Assembly (NCBI GenBank): GCA_016786495.1
Contig: JAEUUJ010000059.1
Location: 1-64,000 of the forward strand
Origin: Cyclobacteriaceae bacterium
Lineage (GTDB): Bacteria > Bacteroidota > Bacteroidia > Cytophagales > Cyclobacteriaceae
Direction: 5' to 3'
Length of the DNA stretch: 64,000 nt
Every line of letters begins with the position of its first letter. Within the stretch, counting starts at the first letter, position 1. Below, piece after piece: positions 23,238-32,010 of the stretch. The notes below the pieces were generated by a model. It was not told the origin of the DNA. It made no database searches and was given only the letters and a program-made list of their open reading frames with translations. Position numbers and translations under genes: made by a program.

Positions 23238-23870
23238 TTGAACACCAAAAAAGTTTACATCGTTCGCCACGGGCAAACTGATTTTAATGCCCGCGGCATT
23301 GTGCAGGGCAGTGGTGTAGACAGTTCGCTCAATGAGAAGGGCAAGGCTCAAACGGAGGCCTTCTATGAAGCCTACAAGCATGTGAAGTTTGATAAAGTGT
23401 ACACTTCAGCCTTGAAACGTACGCGCGAATCGGTGATCAAATTTATTGAGTCGGGAATTCCATCTGAGTCGTTACCCGGATTGAATGAAATCAGCTGGGG
23501 TAAAAAAGAAGGCCAGCCTATCACACCGGAAGAAGATCAATACTACCACCACATGCTGCGGGAATGGCAGCGTGGCGATACATCCCTGTGCATCGAAGGT
23601 GGCGAAAGTCCTGATGATGTGGTGAAGCGGATGAAGCCTGCGGTGGATCATATTTTGTCGCATCCCGATGAAAGAAATATTCTGATCTGCATGCACGGCC
23701 GTGCGATTCGGATTTTATTGTGTTACCTGTTAAACTATCCGCTGAAAAGCATGGATATGTTCGAACATGAAAATTGTTGCCTGTACGTTTTGAACTACAC
23801 GGGTTCCATGTTCTCGGTGGAGGTGTATAACAACACCGACCACCTTCGGCCGGCAATCGATAATAATTGA
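23238..23870 (+). CDS. Cytosolic histidine phosphatase family protein
   Basis: A 210-residue phosphoglycerate-mutase-like protein: VYIVRHGQTDFNARGIVQG (Arg10, catalytic His11), SSLNEKGKAQTEAFYEAY, KVYTSALKRTRESVIKF, GLNEISWGKKEGQP, and the second His in LICMHGRAIRILL. It resembles CobC/GpmB-type phosphatases more than true mutases. The start is TTG, with the promoter element 20 bp upstream; no better start exists. Divergent from the men operon. Confidence 0.88.
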   Translation: MNTKKVYIVRHGQTDFNARGIVQGSGVDSSLNEKGKAQTEAFYEAYKHVKFDKVYTSALKRTRESVIKFIESGIPSESLPGLNEISWGKKEGQPITPEEDQYYHHMLREWQRGDTSLCIEGGESPDDVVKRMKPAVDHILSHPDERNILICMHGRAIRILLCYLLNYPLKSMDMFEHENCCLYVLNYTGSMFSVEVYNNTDHLRPAIDNN

Positions 23871-23873
23871 TAT

Positions 23874-23901
23874 GTAAAGACGCAAAATTTTGACTCTTTA
23901 C
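23874..23901. terminator. Palindrome GTAAAGA..CAAAATTTTG..TCTTTAC
   Basis: Two concentric stems (GTAAAGA/TCTTTAC outside, CAAAA/TTTTG inside) with 2-bp mismatches between. It lies after the phosphatase stop and can act as a terminator. Its AGACGCAAAATTTTG core resembles palindromes scattered in Bacteroidota genomes. The remaining 23902-24039 holds nothing I can identify. Confidence 0.5.
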
Positions 23902-24039
23902 GTTTATAAAAAACGTTTCGCGAATGCGTTTAAAAGAAATGTTGCGTCTGCACGTTTTTATACTGCAATCTCTACGGCATGTTTTCGTGTATAAATTTTA
24001 ACATGCGATACGGCAAATTGCCGAACCATCATCTACGAA

Positions 24040-25515
24040 TCATTTCTTCAATCTCGCCAGGCCCGACTTGGCTTTGCTGTCGATGCTGTTTTTGTACTCG
24101 TGCTTTTTGTAGGTAAGCGCTTTTGAGAAATACTTCTTCGCTTCTGCGGAGTTGGATTCATCCATGTAGAGGTAGCCCAGTTGAAGACAGGCGTTGGGCG
24201 CAAAGTACCAGGGTTCTTCACCGGCTTCGCTGATCGTGCGCAGATAGTTTTCTTTTGCCTCCGCCAGCTTGTTGGTTTTGTGAAACAGGCGCGCCTTGCG
24301 ATAAACAAATTCAGTTTTCTCTTTTTTGGAAGGAATGTCGCTATCCGTTACCGAAGCAGCGATGGTTTCCGCCTGAGCGTAATAGCCCCCATCGGTGGCG
24401 TACCGGATTTTGGAAAGCTTGATGTTTGGATAACTGCCTACGGCCAGACTGCGGGAGGCGTACCGGTCGGCTTCGGTTGATTCATTGCCTGACGTTGTAG
24501 CTTTGGCAAAGTACTTTTTAGCATCTTTTGATTTCCCCTGCAGCCAATAGCAAATGCCGATCTTGTAATGCGCATCTTTTACATAGTTCAAACCCGTGTA
24601 GGCAGAAAGAAACTTCTGGTAGTGCTCAATCGATGATTTGTATTCACCCTTATGCAAATACACTTCCCCGGTTTGATAATCCGCGTAGGCGATGGGCAAC
24701 CCTCTTTGATTTTCATGAAGTGCTTTGAAATACCCCAGTGCCTTTTCGCTTTCTGAATTTTTGATGGCCACGCATCCACCAAGAAAAAGTAACAGCCGTT
24801 GGTCCGGGTATTCGTCAATTAGTTTGCTTAATCCTGCTGCTGCTGAAGCTGTCTGTTGCAGGATAAAGGCCTCCGTTAGTTCATAAATCAGGGCTGTCTC
24901 GAAGCTTAGGTCCGTCTGCGTGAACTTGATCGTTTCCAGTTCTTCCAAACCTTTTTGTACCGAACCTTCCATTCCGAACATGCTGATCACCCATTGATAC
25001 TTTTCCGGGATTGAACCCAGCATCACTTCCAGTACGCCTGATGTTTTCCTGATCGGAGCAAATTCCGGGAATTTCTCCTTGCATTTTTGCACCTGCAGGT
25101 ATGCCTGACGGATGTTCCATGCGGCATCCACTTCGTGCCCGAACTTTAAATATGTGAATGCCCATTGCAGCCGAAGCTCGGCCAGTGCAAACAAAGCATC
25201 CGCAGATACAGGATCAATGTCTTCCAGTTGATCGATCCGGTCGCTGTAATTGTCTTCGTACGTTTCAAAATTGGTTTCGTCTTCGGTGATCAGCAGTTCG
25301 GTGATTTCCGAAAGCGAGGCCACATAAATTTGCTGAGGTGTTTCACTTTTGCCGAGGATGGCCCGCGATTCTTTTACTTCCAGGTTGAGCGCAAGCGTGT
25401 AAGCCTGTAACGTGGTTTCATCGGTAATCCAGGGTTTGTTAGTAATCCAGTTCTTCTGAGCGATACCGGTTACTGCGCATAAAAAAAGACAGATCGTTAA
25501 ACCTGTCTTTTTCAT
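24040..25515 (-). CDS. Secreted TPR-repeat protein
   Basis: A 491-residue protein with a signal peptide (MKKTGLTICLFLCAVTGIAQ) that fixes the start at 25515. Helical repeats run through the whole mature part: e.g. ALFALAELRLQWAFTYLKFGHEVDAAWN, LEVMLGSIPEKYQWVISMFGMEG, YQTGEVYLHKGEYKSSIEHYQKFLSAY, and KIGICYWLQGKSKDAKKYFAKA. The GSIPEKYQW segment is characteristic of DUF3808-like or outer-membrane-biogenesis TPR proteins. It follows the zinc-ribbon-family gene by 19 bp and is probably co-transcribed with it. Role unknown. Confidence 0.8.
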   Translation of the reverse strand: MKKTGLTICLFLCAVTGIAQKNWITNKPWITDETTLQAYTLALNLEVKESRAILGKSETPQQIYVASLSEITELLITEDETNFETYEDNYSDRIDQLEDIDPVSADALFALAELRLQWAFTYLKFGHEVDAAWNIRQAYLQVQKCKEKFPEFAPIRKTSGVLEVMLGSIPEKYQWVISMFGMEGSVQKGLEELETIKFTQTDLSFETALIYELTEAFILQQTASAAAGLSKLIDEYPDQRLLLFLGGCVAIKNSESEKALGYFKALHENQRGLPIAYADYQTGEVYLHKGEYKSSIEHYQKFLSAYTGLNYVKDAHYKIGICYWLQGKSKDAKKYFAKATTSGNESTEADRYASRSLAVGSYPNIKLSKIRYATDGGYYAQAETIAASVTDSDIPSKKEKTEFVYRKARLFHKTNKLAEAKENYLRTISEAGEEPWYFAPNACLQLGYLYMDESNSAEAKKYFSKALTYKKHEYKNSIDSKAKSGLARLKK

Positions 25516-25534
25516 GAGTTGTATGGTGAATGAT

Positions 25535-26344
25535 TTATTCAACGGTCTTTCTTCTGCGCGTAGTCGGGGCAGGAGCCGCGCCAGCCTTTTTAGGCTTGTC
25601 GCTTTCGTCAAGTGACTCCATGTCCACATCTGCTAAGATACGGCCTGAATGTTCATCAATTACAATTTTCTTCTTCTCGCGGATCTCGGCAATTTTCTGA
25701 GGCGGGATCACGATGTTACAGCCTTCCGCTGCACCACGCACTACGCGTACCACGGCCAAACCGTTTGATAAACTGCTGCGCAGTCTGTCGTAATGTTTCA
25801 GGATCGCTTTGTCTTCAATTTTTTTAACAGCCTTTTCGCGTTCTGCTAAAAGCTTTCTTTCTTCTTCCTCGCTTTCACCCAGAATTTCGCTGAGTTCTTT
25901 TTTCTTCAGTTCGAGGTGGGCTTTGCGCTCTTCGATCAGCGCTTCGGTTTTTTCGATCTCAGCCTTTTTAGCGGCAGTCAGATCTTTTCCCTCTTTAACT
26001 TTCTTTTCGCAAATCTGGATTTCGAGTTCCTGGAGTTCCACCTCTTTGGTGATGGCATCGAACTCGCGGTTGTTGCGTACGTTCTTCTGCTGTTCCGCGT
26101 ATTTCTTGATCAGCTTTTCGGCTTCTTTCGCAGCTTCTTTGCTTTTCTTGATGTTGTCCTCAATGTCCTTTAGCTCAGTCTGGTGGCGCTGCAGGCGGGT
26201 GTTGTACCCCACCATTTCATCTTCCAGGTCCTGAACCTCGTCAGGAAGATCGCCTCTTAATTTCTTTAATTCGTCCAGTTTAGTGTCGATGCTCTGCAGT
26301 TTTACAAGGGCTTCGAGTTTCTGTGCTACGGTTTGATTTTCCAT
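25535..26344 (-). CDS. Coiled-coil protein of the C4-type zinc ribbon family, ribbon degenerate
   Basis: A 269-residue protein. Residues ~5-185 are a long helical hairpin (LEALVKLQSIDTKLDELKKLRGDLPDEVQDLED...). The C-terminal part aligns with the DUF164/C4-type zinc ribbon domain by VVRVVRGAAEGCNIVIPPQKIAEIREKKKIVIDEHSGRILA. Where the family has paired CXXC motifs, only one Cys remains, so the ribbon probably does not bind zinc. Adjacent to the Nif3-like gene (6 bp gap), the usual neighbour of this family. Confidence 0.85.
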   Translation of the reverse strand: MENQTVAQKLEALVKLQSIDTKLDELKKLRGDLPDEVQDLEDEMVGYNTRLQRHQTELKDIEDNIKKSKEAAKEAEKLIKKYAEQQKNVRNNREFDAITKEVELQELEIQICEKKVKEGKDLTAAKKAEIEKTEALIEERKAHLELKKKELSEILGESEEEERKLLAEREKAVKKIEDKAILKHYDRLRSSLSNGLAVVRVVRGAAEGCNIVIPPQKIAEIREKKKIVIDEHSGRILADVDMESLDESDKPKKAGAAPAPTTRRRKTVE

Positions 26345-26350
26345 TAATTC

Positions 26351-27445
26351 TTAAAAGTATCGTATAGGATTCGTATCAGTCGCAGAAAAATTGACCGCAA
26401 AAGTAGGGAATTTTTTGGTCAAAAACTCGCCTAAAAGCTCTTTCGTGAAAATCTCGCTCTCGTAGTGCCCGATGTCGGCAATCGTAATTTTGCCCTCTGC
26501 ATCGAAAAATTCGTGGTATTTGAAGTCGGCCGTCACAAAGAAATCGGCCCCCGAACGGATCGCTTGCGGCAGTAAAAAGCTCCCGGAACCCCCACAAACC
26601 GCAACTTTTTTCACTTTTCGATCTAACAGGCGCGTGTGCCTGATCGCAGTCAAATTCATGCTGCTTTTTAAACGCTTTAAAAATTCGATTGGTTCCATCG
26701 GCTGTTCCAGCTCGCCAATCATTCCTGAACCCGTCTCCGCATTCAGGTTGGAAAGCCGGGTAAGGTAGTAGGCCACTTCCTCGTAAGGGTGGGCAGATTT
26801 CAGTGCCTGAATGATTTGACGTTCCAGATGGGTGGGGAAAATGACTTCCGCCCGGTCTTCCCGCACTTCTTCCTGCTTGTTTAGCGCTCCGATATGCGGA
26901 TTAGCCTCGCCTGTGGGCATAAACGTACCTGTGCCTTCCGTTTGAAAGCTGCAGTTTTTGTATTCTCCAATCTGGCCGGCACCGGCCTGGTATAAAGCCT
27001 GCAGTACACCCGCCGTATGATCTTTCGGAATAAAGGTCACGAGTTTGGTGAGTGTATCGGATTTCGGAGCAAGTATGCTCACCTTCGTGAGACCAATCTT
27101 TTCCGCAATCTTACGGTTTACTCCCGTGTGAACATTGTCGAGGTTGGTATGAATGGCATAGATGGCGATGTTGTTCCGGATCGCGTTGATGATTGTGCGT
27201 TCAACGTAGTTGCTTCCGGTAATTTTTTTTAATCCTTTAAAAATGATCGGATGATGTGCGATAATCAGGTTGCACTTTTTGGCGATGGCTTCATCGACAA
27301 CTTCTTCGATGCAATCAAGGGTTATCAAAATACCGGTCACGTTTTGACCGGGTTCACCGGTTAGCAGGCCGGAGTTATCGTACGACTCCTGATAGGCGCG
27401 CGGTGCAATGGTTTCCAGGTAGTCGGTAATATCTTTTACGTTCAT
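26351..27445 (-). CDS. Nif3-like dinuclear metal-centre protein
   Basis: A 364-residue Nif3/YbgI-family protein with the central ~130-residue insertion of long forms (PII-like domain, LVTFIPKDHTAGVLQALYQAGAGQIGEYKNCSF). Metal-ligand segments: IAHHPIIFKGLK, AIHTNLDNVHTGVN, DIGHYESE. The family forms hexamers with a two-metal centre; proposed to be a GTP cyclohydrolase-type or related hydrolase, unproven here. First gene of a probable operon with the zinc-ribbon-family and TPR genes. Confidence 0.93.
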   Translation of the reverse strand: MNVKDITDYLETIAPRAYQESYDNSGLLTGEPGQNVTGILITLDCIEEVVDEAIAKKCNLIIAHHPIIFKGLKKITGSNYVERTIINAIRNNIAIYAIHTNLDNVHTGVNRKIAEKIGLTKVSILAPKSDTLTKLVTFIPKDHTAGVLQALYQAGAGQIGEYKNCSFQTEGTGTFMPTGEANPHIGALNKQEEVREDRAEVIFPTHLERQIIQALKSAHPYEEVAYYLTRLSNLNAETGSGMIGELEQPMEPIEFLKRLKSSMNLTAIRHTRLLDRKVKKVAVCGGSGSFLLPQAIRSGADFFVTADFKYHEFFDAEGKITIADIGHYESEIFTKELLGEFLTKKFPTFAVNFSATDTNPIRYF

Positions 27446-27488
27446 CGGGAATGCCAGAAAGCTGTTTTGTATTTTTACACGCGGTAGG

Positions 27489-27496
27489 CAAAACTA
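27489..27496 (-). promoter_or_regulatory. -7 promoter element TAGTTTTG (minus strand)
   Basis: Perfect TAnnTTTG on the minus strand, 43 bp before the Nif3-like start, within the divergent region shared with lpxK. Confidence 0.5.
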
Positions 27497-27506
27497 CACT
27501 TTATTC

Positions 27507-28553
27507 ATGTCTGTTTTAAGGTTTTTACTGTTTCCATTCGCTGCGCTGTATGACGTGATTACTGCCGTTCGTAACCGCCTGTACGATAGGGGCTACAAGC
27601 CCGCTGTGAAGTTTGACGTTCCGATTATCAGCGTTGGTAATCTGGCGGCCGGCGGCACCGGTAAAACACCGCTGGTGGAACATTTGATCAGAATGTTGTC
27701 GCCCGAGTTTAAGATAGCAACCCTGAGCCGGGGCTATGCACGCAAAACCAAAGGCTTCCGGATTGCACAGGAAACAGATTCGGCTGCAACCCTCGGAGAC
27801 GAACCTTTTCAGATCTATAAAAAGTTTGGCAATCAGATTTATGTCGCGGTGGGCGAGGAGCGTGCGTATGCAATTCCAATGTTGCTGCAGGAACATGAAG
27901 ATATAACTGCCATTATCATGGATGATGCCTACCAGCACCGCAGCGTTACTCCGGGACTGAGCATTTTATTGACCGAATATCAAAATCCTTTTTATGATGA
28001 TTTCCTGCTGCCGGTCGGTCGGCTTCGGGAAGCGAAATCAGGCGCGGAGCGTGCAGATGTGATTGTGGTAACGAAATGTCCGGATCACATCAGTGACGAT
28101 GAGGTGATGGAAATCGAAGGACATATCCATGAGTATGCTGTGAAGCCCGTCTTCTTTTCGAAGATCCGGTATGCCGAGCCGGTAGGATTTGGTCGTGCGC
28201 AAGCAGAATTTTCAAAAAATGTCATCCTGGTCTCTGCGATCGCAAATTCACACATTCTGGAGGAGTATGTTCGCAAGTCGTTTACACTGGTTCGTCATTT
28301 TTCATTCCGCGATCATTATGTGATTACGGCAGGTGACCTGCGCGACATCGAAGCGGCCTTGAAAAAAGCAGGACCAGACGCGTGTATCCTCACCACCGAA
28401 AAGGACATGGTGAAACTGAAACGGGATGAACTGAAAGAACAGGCAGGCCGGCTTCCGATTTTTTATTTGCCGATCGAAACGGAATTCATCAGAAATGGTA
28501 AGGATTTTGATACGCTCGTGCTGTCTTTCTTGCGGAGTTTTAAACCTGACTAA
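27507..28553 (+). CDS. lpxK: Tetraacyldisaccharide 4'-kinase
   Basis: A 348-residue LpxK: N-terminal amphipathic membrane-associated segment (LRFLLFPFAALYDVITAVRNRLYD), Walker A SVGNLAAGGTGKTP (42-55), GYKP / RGYARKTKG substrate-binding segment, DDAYQHR (catalytic Asp region), and LLPVGRLREA. It phosphorylates the lipid A precursor at the 4' position on the inner membrane. This indicates a lipid-A-bearing outer membrane. Divergent from the Nif3-like gene. Confidence 0.95.
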   Translation: MSVLRFLLFPFAALYDVITAVRNRLYDRGYKPAVKFDVPIISVGNLAAGGTGKTPLVEHLIRMLSPEFKIATLSRGYARKTKGFRIAQETDSAATLGDEPFQIYKKFGNQIYVAVGEERAYAIPMLLQEHEDITAIIMDDAYQHRSVTPGLSILLTEYQNPFYDDFLLPVGRLREAKSGAERADVIVVTKCPDHISDDEVMEIEGHIHEYAVKPVFFSKIRYAEPVGFGRAQAEFSKNVILVSAIANSHILEEYVRKSFTLVRHFSFRDHYVITAGDLRDIEAALKKAGPDACILTTEKDMVKLKRDELKEQAGRLPIFYLPIETEFIRNGKDFDTLVLSFLRSFKPD

Positions 28554-28560
28554 GTAAAAG

Positions 28561-28568
28561 TATCTTTG
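28561..28568 (+). promoter_or_regulatory. -7 promoter element TATCTTTG
   Basis: Perfect TAnnTTTG directly after lpxK. The GTG start of the porin gene is 4 bp downstream (28572), so transcription from here would give a leaderless mRNA. Confidence 0.5.
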
Positions 28569-28571
28569 AGC

Positions 28572-30464
28572 GTGTTTAGCCGGCATTTTCTTACCGTCTT
28601 GTTTCTTGTTGCCCCGCTGGCCGTTTGGGCGCAGGATGATGAACCGGGCTCGCGCGTAGGGTCGAGTATCATTGACGATAGTACCAAAAACGTTTACGGC
28701 CCCACTACCTCGCGTTACTTTTATGAGGCCGACTTTTTCCGCAACGACTTTACACTGCATACCATCGATACGGCCGCCTGGAACTTCCACCGGTTCAACT
28801 ATGTGCAGCGGTACAATAATTTCTACCAGGATCTGGGGAATATCGGAACAGCCATCCGCCCCGTATTTACAGAAGTGCCCGAAACGATCGGGGCAACACC
28901 GGGCTTTACAGCTTACGACCTTTACTGGAACAGTGAAACCGTAAAGTACTACAATACAAAATCGCCTTTTGCCAACATCAAGTGGGTGCTGGGCGGAAAA
29001 GGCCGCTCGTACGCACGCATCACGTTTACCCGCAACATAAACCCGCGCTGGAATGCCGGCTTCGACTACCGGATTCTTCAAATCGACAAGATTGTTGCGC
29101 GAACCGCGAAGGGAGACCGGACCACCAAGAGCAACTACTTCGACTTTTTTACTTCGTTCCAATCGAAAGACAGTTTGTATAGTCTCTTCTTCAATGCGAG
29201 ACGCGACTTCATGCAACTGGATGAAAACGGTGGCGTTCGAACCGGAGAGAATTTTAAATTCAGCGACCTTTTTCAAACGCAGGGCGTAATCACGTGGCTG
29301 ACGCAGGCCGAGAGCAACGACAAGCGCGGAGCGCTGCACCTCTTCCAGCAATTGAATCTGGCTTCCGGGTTTCAGCTTTATCACACCAGTGACGTATATC
29401 GTCAGATCAATCGCTTTAATGATTCAGATCCAAACAATACGTATTATGATTTTGTCGTGGTCGATAGCGCGAAAACGAGAGATCGTACTGCGTTTAAGTC
29501 GTTCCGAAACGAGGTTGGGATAAAAGGAACCTTCTTTAAAGCGTTTTATAACGGTTATGCAGCCTTGCGGCAATACAGCATCGACTACAAGTACATCTAT
29601 GAAAACAATTTCTTTCTCGACACGAAAGACGTCGAGCCCTACGTAGGCGGGCGTATCGGGTTGCAGGTTGATTCGCTTGTGGAAGTTAAGGGGTGGGCTG
29701 AGTGGATGCTCGATGACCGGTACATGATTCAGGGTTCCATCAAAACAAAATGGTTTGAAGCTGCGGCTAAGCGCTCGGTTTCAACGCCTGCATTTGTCCC
29801 GCAAGTGTACCGCGGCAGTCATGACCTGTGGGTGAACAAGTTTGCCAACGTGGAGGGCACAGAATTAAAGGGTAACCTCACGTATGAGTCGAAGAACTTC
29901 TCGATTTACCCGGGCGTGCGCTTCTCAACCTTCCGCAATTACATTTTCTTTAAAGAAGATACTTCGGCTGTCGGCCAGAAAGTGCTGCCGTACCAAACAT
30001 CCGGTTATCAGACCTGGGTGTCGCCCGAGCTCAATATTTCACTCACGCTGTTTGACCACCTCACTCTGAAAGGTCAGGGCATTTACACCCGCATGTTGGA
30101 AAATTCCGATGATGCCATGCAGTTTCCTGAGATGTTCGTGAACGCTCAACTGGCTTATGCCGATATCTGGTTTAACGGCAATTTCGATTTTCAGGCCGGC
30201 ATCGATGCGCACTGGAAATCGGCCTACTACGCTCCGGGCTATGATGTTACCTCACAACAGTTTTATACGCAGAAGCGGTTCGAAGCACCTTCGTTCCCCG
30301 TCATTGACATATTTCTGAATGTGCGAATCCGCCACGCGCGGATATTCCTCAAGTACAATAACTCGTTAATGATCTTCTCAAGCTACGGCAACGTTCCCAC
30401 ACCGTTCTATCCGGGAGTCCGGAACCTGGTTGACTTCGGGTTCGACTGGTCGTTTTTTGATTAA
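28572..30464 (+). CDS. Putative porin (large outer-membrane beta-barrel)
   Basis: A 630-residue protein. The start is taken at GTG 28572, which gives a good signal peptide (VFSRHFLTVLFLVAPLAVWAQ); a TTG two codons upstream lies in the promoter element. Long strand-rich sequence with abundant aromatic residues (RYFYEADFFRNDFTLHTID, YDLYWNSETVKYYN) ends NLVDFGFDWSFFD, a typical BAM-recognised C-terminus with aromatic residues. It matches the Bacteroidota 'putative porin' family of about 630 residues. miaE overlaps the stop codon. Confidence 0.82.
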   Translation: MFSRHFLTVLFLVAPLAVWAQDDEPGSRVGSSIIDDSTKNVYGPTTSRYFYEADFFRNDFTLHTIDTAAWNFHRFNYVQRYNNFYQDLGNIGTAIRPVFTEVPETIGATPGFTAYDLYWNSETVKYYNTKSPFANIKWVLGGKGRSYARITFTRNINPRWNAGFDYRILQIDKIVARTAKGDRTTKSNYFDFFTSFQSKDSLYSLFFNARRDFMQLDENGGVRTGENFKFSDLFQTQGVITWLTQAESNDKRGALHLFQQLNLASGFQLYHTSDVYRQINRFNDSDPNNTYYDFVVVDSAKTRDRTAFKSFRNEVGIKGTFFKAFYNGYAALRQYSIDYKYIYENNFFLDTKDVEPYVGGRIGLQVDSLVEVKGWAEWMLDDRYMIQGSIKTKWFEAAAKRSVSTPAFVPQVYRGSHDLWVNKFANVEGTELKGNLTYESKNFSIYPGVRFSTFRNYIFFKEDTSAVGQKVLPYQTSGYQTWVSPELNISLTLFDHLTLKGQGIYTRMLENSDDAMQFPEMFVNAQLAYADIWFNGNFDFQAGIDAHWKSAYYAPGYDVTSQQFYTQKRFEAPSFPVIDIFLNVRIRHARIFLKYNNSLMIFSSYGNVPTPFYPGVRNLVDFGFDWSFFD

Positions 30465-31072
30465 TGCCAATGAAACCGGTTGACAAGTTTACGCTCGGCC
30501 TTGAACTTCCTACTGATCCCCGCTGGATCAACATTGCGGAAAAGAACATTGAGGACATTCTCGTGGATCACGCCTATTGCGAACAGAAAGCTGCTTCGTC
30601 ATGTATTTCCCTGATCATTCAGTATCCTGAAAAAGAGAAACTCGTGGACATGCTTACGCCTGTGGTAGCAGAGGAATGGGCGCACTTCGAACGTGTGATC
30701 GAACAACTGAAAAAACGCGGCTATAAACTTGGCCACCCGCGGAAGGATGAATATGCGGAGGAGCTGTATAAGCTGATTGTGAAGGGTGGAAGCCGCGAAC
30801 AGCAACTGGTGGAACGCTTGCTCATGAACGCACTGATCGAAGCGCGCAGTTGTGAACGATTTAAGATCCTCTGGAAAAATATTCCGGATGAAGAACTCTC
30901 AATTTTCTATTACGAGTTGATGGTTTCCGAAGCGGGACACTACAAGAATTTTCTTCAGCTCGCCCGCGAGTACATGCCGAACGACTACGTCACCAAACGA
31001 TGGAATGAACTGCTGACTCAGGAAGCAGAAATCATGAAGCGCATGGAGGTGAGAGGAGATCGAATGCACTAA
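30464..31072 (+). CDS. miaE: tRNA-(ms2io6A)-hydroxylase
   Basis: A 202-residue diiron ferritin-like enzyme. Iron ligands: HAYCEQKAAS (Glu and nearby His), EEWAHFERVIEQL, LLMNALIEARSCERF, and MVSEAGHYKNF; these follow the MiaE pattern E-x2-H...E...E-x2-H. It hydroxylates ms2i6A at position 37 of tRNAs. The first ATG (30464) overlaps the porin stop codon by one base; ATG 30470 is the alternative. Followed by non-coding REP DNA. Confidence 0.93.
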   Translation: MPMKPVDKFTLGLELPTDPRWINIAEKNIEDILVDHAYCEQKAASSCISLIIQYPEKEKLVDMLTPVVAEEWAHFERVIEQLKKRGYKLGHPRKDEYAEELYKLIVKGGSREQQLVERLLMNALIEARSCERFKILWKNIPDEELSIFYYELMVSEAGHYKNFLQLAREYMPNDYVTKRWNELLTQEAEIMKRMEVRGDRMH

Positions 31073-31094
31073 CGAATTTCGAATGATGAACGCT

Positions 31095-31265
31095 TCGCTT
31101 TGTTAGCTCTGCTGTTCGTAATAAGCAGGGTGAAAGTCGACTGACAATCACGGCAGATTGATTTTTGGTAGATCGGGTAGAAGGCGAGTGATAACCCCGA
31201 AGGGGTTAAATCTTAATAGACTTAGATTGAAGGGAAGTGACAACCCTGAAGGGGTTGAATATTAC
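31095..31265 (+). repeat. ~170-bp direct repeat, copy 1
   Basis: Runs from TCGCTTTGTTAGCTC to TGAATATTAC and matches 32011-32180 with only about five substitutions/indels. It contains hairpins AACCCC-GAA-GGGGTT (31193-31207) and AACCCT-GAA-GGGGTT (31242-31256). Its last bases overlap the stop codon of the transposase gene. Confidence 0.9.
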
Positions 31266-31708
31266 AAAAGGTATTTTTCGTCAAATTCAACATGTTGTTC
31301 TTTCAAGACGGTTAGATATTCTTCCCGAAACCCCGTTTTTCGATGATGTTCTATTTGGTTGGCAACATAGCGGATTAAGGTTTCTTTTCGGTCAATCGAA
31401 TAGGTAAACGCTGCATAGCCATCTTGCCAGCCATTAAAGTTTGGGAAGAGATTGTTTTCTTTAATGACCTTGGTTGAGGCCAACTTAATGTCTTTTACCA
31501 GGTCCGATAGCGCAACGGAAGGATGCACGTGAGTAAGAATGTGAATATGATCTTCAATGCCATTGATTTGATACAGGTGACATTTATGATTTGTAAGAAT
31601 TCCGGAAATGTACTGGAAGAGTTTATCCCGCTGATTTTCAGACAAGGTTCGTTCTCGATTTTTCGTGCCAAAAATAATTTGATAAAGAATTTGGGTGAAG
31701 GTGCTCAT
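31262..31708 (-). CDS. IS200/IS605-like Y1 transposase (RAYT-type)
   Basis: A 148-residue HUH endonuclease: the metal-binding HUH motif is EDHIHILTH (His54-Ile-His56), and the candidate nucleophile Tyr lies in GWQDGYAAFTYS (Tyr98 or Tyr103) followed by RKETLIRYVANQIEHH. Length is typical of TnpA-type transposases. It nicks and joins single-stranded DNA at hairpins, and REP-like hairpins lie on both sides. The frame is intact, so it may be active. Confidence 0.9.
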   Translation of the reverse strand: MSTFTQILYQIIFGTKNRERTLSENQRDKLFQYISGILTNHKCHLYQINGIEDHIHILTHVHPSVALSDLVKDIKLASTKVIKENNLFPNFNGWQDGYAAFTYSIDRKETLIRYVANQIEHHRKTGFREEYLTVLKEQHVEFDEKYLL

Positions 31709-31888
31709 GTAAGGTTGAATCGCTTCATGGTTGTGTTTGTAAAATAGAACTTTTGCAACGATGACGTTGCCTGCAGTTATTTAAAATTTTACCCCTCCGC
31801 GATAGCCTACTTTGATACTCTGGTATTTACAGATAAAACGTTTTTCTGGAATTCGAGGTGGCAGTAAAAGAGTTGCATTTACGATGTT

Positions 31889-31905
31889 GAACCGCTCCGC
31901 GGTTC
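31889..31905. repeat. REP-like hairpin GAACCGC-TCC-GCGGTTC
   Basis: Perfect 7-bp stem with a 3-nt loop, one of several of the same design near the Y1 transposase gene. Confidence 0.7.
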
Positions 31906-31929
31906 CTGTGTGTGAATGGCTACGCGTTT

Positions 31930-31950
31930 AACGCAGACTTCGTCTGCGTT
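31930..31950. repeat. REP-like hairpin AACGCAGAC-TTC-GTCTGCGTT
   Basis: Perfect 9-bp stem with a TTC loop; flanked on the left by CGCGTTT, which may be a further degraded arm. Confidence 0.7.
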
Positions 31951-31961
31951 TATTGAAATTT

Positions 31962-31976
31962 AATCCCTCCGGGATT
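31962..31976. repeat. REP-like hairpin AATCCC-TCC-GGGATT
   Basis: Perfect 6-bp stem with a TCC loop. Together with the hairpins at 31889 and 31930 it occupies most of the transposase's upstream non-coding stretch 31709-32010, in which I see no gene. Confidence 0.7.
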
Positions 31977-32010
31977 GTTTACTCCGTCATTCTGACTTAT
32001 GAAAGTTGAG

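Noticed and set aside
28302-29384. A 360-residue ORF on the minus strand across lpxK and the porin gene
   Set aside because: It is the antisense shadow of two well-supported genes; composition and lack of motifs show that it is not coding.
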